A stretch of DNA of 64,000 bases, taken from contig CBDEUR010000003.1 of assembly GCA_965243345.1 (NCBI GenBank), forward strand, positions 4,526,001 through 4,590,000. The letters run 5' to 3'. Shown in pieces: positions 62,003 to 64,000 of the stretch (its first letter is position 1; each line of letters starts with the position of its first letter). This DNA comes from Bin52 sp965243345. Its GTDB lineage: Bacteria > Pseudomonadota > Alphaproteobacteria > Thalassobaculales > Thalassobaculaceae. The translations under genes were made by a program, and so were the position numbers. The notes under the pieces are model-generated. The model saw nothing but the letters and a program-made list of their open reading frames with translations, was not told where the DNA came from and ran no database searches.

Positions 62003-62826
62003 GCAGTCCGGCACCGCTTGCCATTCTTGCCGGAGGCGGCACCCTGCCCGGCAGACTGGCTGCGGTGCGCCGTGCGAGCGGCGGACAGGTCCTGGTCGTG
62101 GCATTTTCCGGCATCACCGACCCGGCGGGCGTTGCAGACCATGAGCACGTCTGGCTGAAACTGGGGCAGATCCAGGCGATGCACGATGCGATCCACCGGT
62201 TCGGAGCCCGGGAGGTGGTGATGGCCGGCCCGGTCAGCCGACCCGCGCTCTCGTCGCTGGCGCTCGACCGGAGGGCATCGGGCATGCTGCTGCGCGCCGG
62301 ACGCCGTGCCTTCGGAGACGACGGACTGTTGTCGGTCATTGTCGATGAACTCGAGCGTGACGGGCTCACGGTCATCGGGCTCGACGAGGTGATGGCTGGT
62401 GTCCTTGCTCCGACGGGCCACATGGCCGGGCCCGAACCGGACCCGGGGGGCATTGCCGACATTCGCCGCGGCATGGAGGTGTTGCGCCTGATGGGGGCCG
62501 CCGATGTCGGGCAGTGCGTGGCGGTGCAGCACGGAGTTGTGCTGGCGCTCGAGGCGATCGAGGGAACCGATGCCATGATCGCGCGGGCCGGTCCGCTGCG
62601 CCGGCCGGGCCGGGGCCCGGTCCTGGTCAAGGCCAGCAAGCCGGGGCAGGAACGCCGGGTGGACCTGCCGACGGTGGGCATCCGGACCCTGGAGGCGGCG
62701 GTTGCCGCCGGGTTCAGCGGCATTGCCGTCGAGGCAGGCGGCACTGTTCTGCTCGACCGTGAGCAAGTGATCGCCGCGGCGACTGCGGCCGGCCTGTTCC
62801 TGGTCGGGGTGGACCCGGTGCGGTGA
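61999..62826 (+). CDS. lpxI: UDP-2,3-diacylglucosamine pyrophosphatase LpxI
   Basis: A 275-residue DUF1009/LpxI protein that hydrolyses UDP-diacylglucosamine to lipid X by attack on the alpha phosphorus. Family blocks: LAILAGGGTLPGRLA at the start, AGPVSRP, the central DIRRGMEVLRLMGAADVGQ and VAVQHGVVLALEAIEGTDAMI. It replaces LpxH in many alphaproteobacteria. Start is GTG overlapping lpxA; the end overlaps lpxB as GTGA. Confidence 0.95.
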   Translation: MSSPAPLAILAGGGTLPGRLAAVRRASGGQVLVVAFSGITDPAGVADHEHVWLKLGQIQAMHDAIHRFGAREVVMAGPVSRPALSSLALDRRASGMLLRAGRRAFGDDGLLSVIVDELERDGLTVIGLDEVMAGVLAPTGHMAGPEPDPGGIADIRRGMEVLRLMGAADVGQCVAVQHGVVLALEAIEGTDAMIARAGPLRRPGRGPVLVKASKPGQERRVDLPTVGIRTLEAAVAAGFSGIAVEAGGTVLLDREQVIAAATAAGLFLVGVDPVR

Positions 62827-63980
62827 CAGATCACCCGTTGTTCTACCTGATTGCCGGTGAGGCGTCGGGTGATGCACTCGGGGCCGGGCTGATGCGCGCG
62901 CTCGGCGAACTGACCGGCGGCGAGGTGCGGTTTGCCGGTATCGGTGGCGAGCAGATGCGGCGCGAGGGGCTGGACAGCCTGTTTCCGATCTCCGAACTCG
63001 CGGTGATGGGAGTATTCGAGCTGCTGCCGCACGTACCCCGCCTGCTTGGACGGGTGCGCGAGACGGTGGCGGATATCGCGGCGCGCCGGCCCGCCGCCCT
63101 GGTGACCATCGACTCCAAGGCGTTCACTCTCAGGGTTGCAGGCCGCCTGCGCCGCCAGGGCACCCGGGTGCCGCTCATCCACATGGTGGCGCCGACGGTG
63201 TGGGCGTGGCGTCCCGGCCGGGCGCGGGTGATCGCGCGCATGCTGGATCACCTGCTGGTTCTGTTCCCCTTCGAGCCCGGCTACTTCGAACCGCACGGGC
63301 TTGGCTGCACATTCACCGGTCACCCTGCCGCCGAGCGGCCGGAAGGCGACGGTCCGGGATTCCGGGCGCGTCACGCGATATCGCCCTCGACACCGGTGCT
63401 CGCGGTGCTGCCCGGCTCCCGCCCGGGCGAGGTCCGCCGGCTTCTGCCTCCGTTCGCCGCCACGGTCGCCGGACTCGCGGAGCGCATCGGGGCACTGCAC
63501 GTGGTGATCCCGACGGTGACCAGTGTTGCCGAACAGGTGCGCGCCGGCGTCGCCGGCTGGCCGGTTCCCGTGACCGTCACCCGTGACCACGGGATCGATG
63601 CCATGGCCGCCAGCACGGCGGCACTGGCCGCCTCCGGCACGGTGACACTGGAACTCGCGCTCGCGCGGGTACCGAGCGTGGTCGCGTACCGGGTCAGCCC
63701 GATGTCGGCGCTGGTCGGCTGGATGCTGGTTGACCGCTCGGCGGTGGTGCTGCCGAACCGGGTACTGGAACAGCCGCTGTTCCCGCTGTTCCTGCAGGGA
63801 GAATGCCGGGTCGACCGGCTGCTGCCCGCGGTGCTCGCGGCACTCGGCGACGAGGCGGTGCGCACCCGGCAGATGACGGTGTCGCTCGAGCTGCGCCGGC
63901 GTCTCGGCGTGCCGGGCGGGGCGGCACGGGCAGCGGCGCGTGCGGTGCTCGACGTCAGCAGCCGGCACGGGCGCCTGTAG
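62823..63980 (+). CDS. lpxB: Lipid A disaccharide synthase
   Basis: A 385-residue GT-B glycosyltransferase (GT19) joining lipid X and UDP-diacylglucosamine. It begins FYLIAGEASGDALGAGLMRAL and has GIGGEQM, TIDSKAFTLRV, HMVAPTVWAWRPGRA, LPGSRPGEVRRLLP and ASGTVTLELAL. Start is GTG at 62823. It is the last complete gene of the window and closes the lipid A run, 20 bases before the end. Confidence 0.96.
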   Translation: MTDHPLFYLIAGEASGDALGAGLMRALGELTGGEVRFAGIGGEQMRREGLDSLFPISELAVMGVFELLPHVPRLLGRVRETVADIAARRPAALVTIDSKAFTLRVAGRLRRQGTRVPLIHMVAPTVWAWRPGRARVIARMLDHLLVLFPFEPGYFEPHGLGCTFTGHPAAERPEGDGPGFRARHAISPSTPVLAVLPGSRPGEVRRLLPPFAATVAGLAERIGALHVVIPTVTSVAEQVRAGVAGWPVPVTVTRDHGIDAMAASTAALAASGTVTLELALARVPSVVAYRVSPMSALVGWMLVDRSAVVLPNRVLEQPLFPLFLQGECRVDRLLPAVLAALGDEAVRTRQMTVSLELRRRLGVPGGAARAAARAVLDVSSRHGRL

Positions 63981-64000
63981 GTCGTGACGGTCCGCGCTGC

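Overview
The window reads as a GC-rich alphaproteobacterial chromosome segment. The clues are gene order and protein type. A reverse-strand block runs rpoZ, RelA/SpoT homologue, pdxJ, acpS, lepB, rnc. A long forward operon runs rpsB-tsf-pyrH-frr-uppS-cdsA-dxr-rseP-bamA-ompH-lpxD-fabZ-lpxA-lpxI-lpxB, with the alphaproteobacterial LpxI in place of LpxH. A Gram-negative outer membrane containing lipid A is implied. I cannot name a genus; the mix of TRAP transport, CoA-transferases, BKACE, NIPSNAP and hydantoin genes suits a heterotroph using varied organic N and C compounds.

Layout. 1-1291: the tail of a DUF3500 gene, then a scarred stretch with a 50-bp dispersed repeat, a three-repeat CRISPR-like mini-array with an exact 61-bp period, and an IS1634-type transposase remnant. 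1292-8615: a catabolic run of class III aminotransferase, MFS carrier, class II aldolase/adducin protein, D-hydantoinase and N-carbamoyl-D-amino acid hydrolase, followed by two related secreted cysteine-containing small proteins. 8616-11250: an accessory patch with an orphan autotransporter barrel end, a VapBC-type toxin-antitoxin pair and a broken serine recombinase. 11258-13619: SCO protein, flavin reductase-like protein and a His-rich COG0523 GTPase. 13666-19022: the housekeeping block from rnc to rpoZ, with a good sigma70-type promoter before rpoZ. 19269-20445: a decayed IS605-type tnpB. 20551-25749: folK, a NYN-domain protein overlapping a family-5-type uracil-DNA glycosylase, an IorAB-type molybdenum hydroxylase and one unknown gene. 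26417-28156: a stand-alone OLD-like ATPase-TOPRIM protein. 28234-32426: PPOX flavoprotein, NIPSNAP protein, SDR and a BisC-like molybdoenzyme, then tRNA-Val(GAC).

33093-40931 is a second catabolic region: an N-formylglutamate amidohydrolase-family protein; a reverse pair of BKACE and a ThDP enzyme; and a divergent forward run of a two-subunit CoA-transferase, a CaiB/BaiF CoA-transferase and a cobalt-type nitrile hydratase whose beta subunit is split into two genes. 41320-46525 holds a frameshifted IS1634-family transposase next to a complete TRAP transporter of clearly lower GC, which looks acquired. 46526-49581 is poor in genes, with a small unknown protein, a ParB-domain protein, a SEC-C fragment and the second copy of the 50-bp repeat. 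From 49582 to the end the translation, lipid and outer-membrane operon is tightly packed, with many start/stop overlaps.

How the parts work together. The hydantoinase and carbamoylase form a sequential ring-opening and decarbamoylation pair; the neighbouring aminotransferase could process an amine product. The nitrile hydratase and CoA-enzyme region looks like a pathway that hydrates a nitrile-like substrate and/or activates and cleaves acids as CoA esters, but no amidase lies beside it. I recognise no conventional transcription-factor gene in the window.
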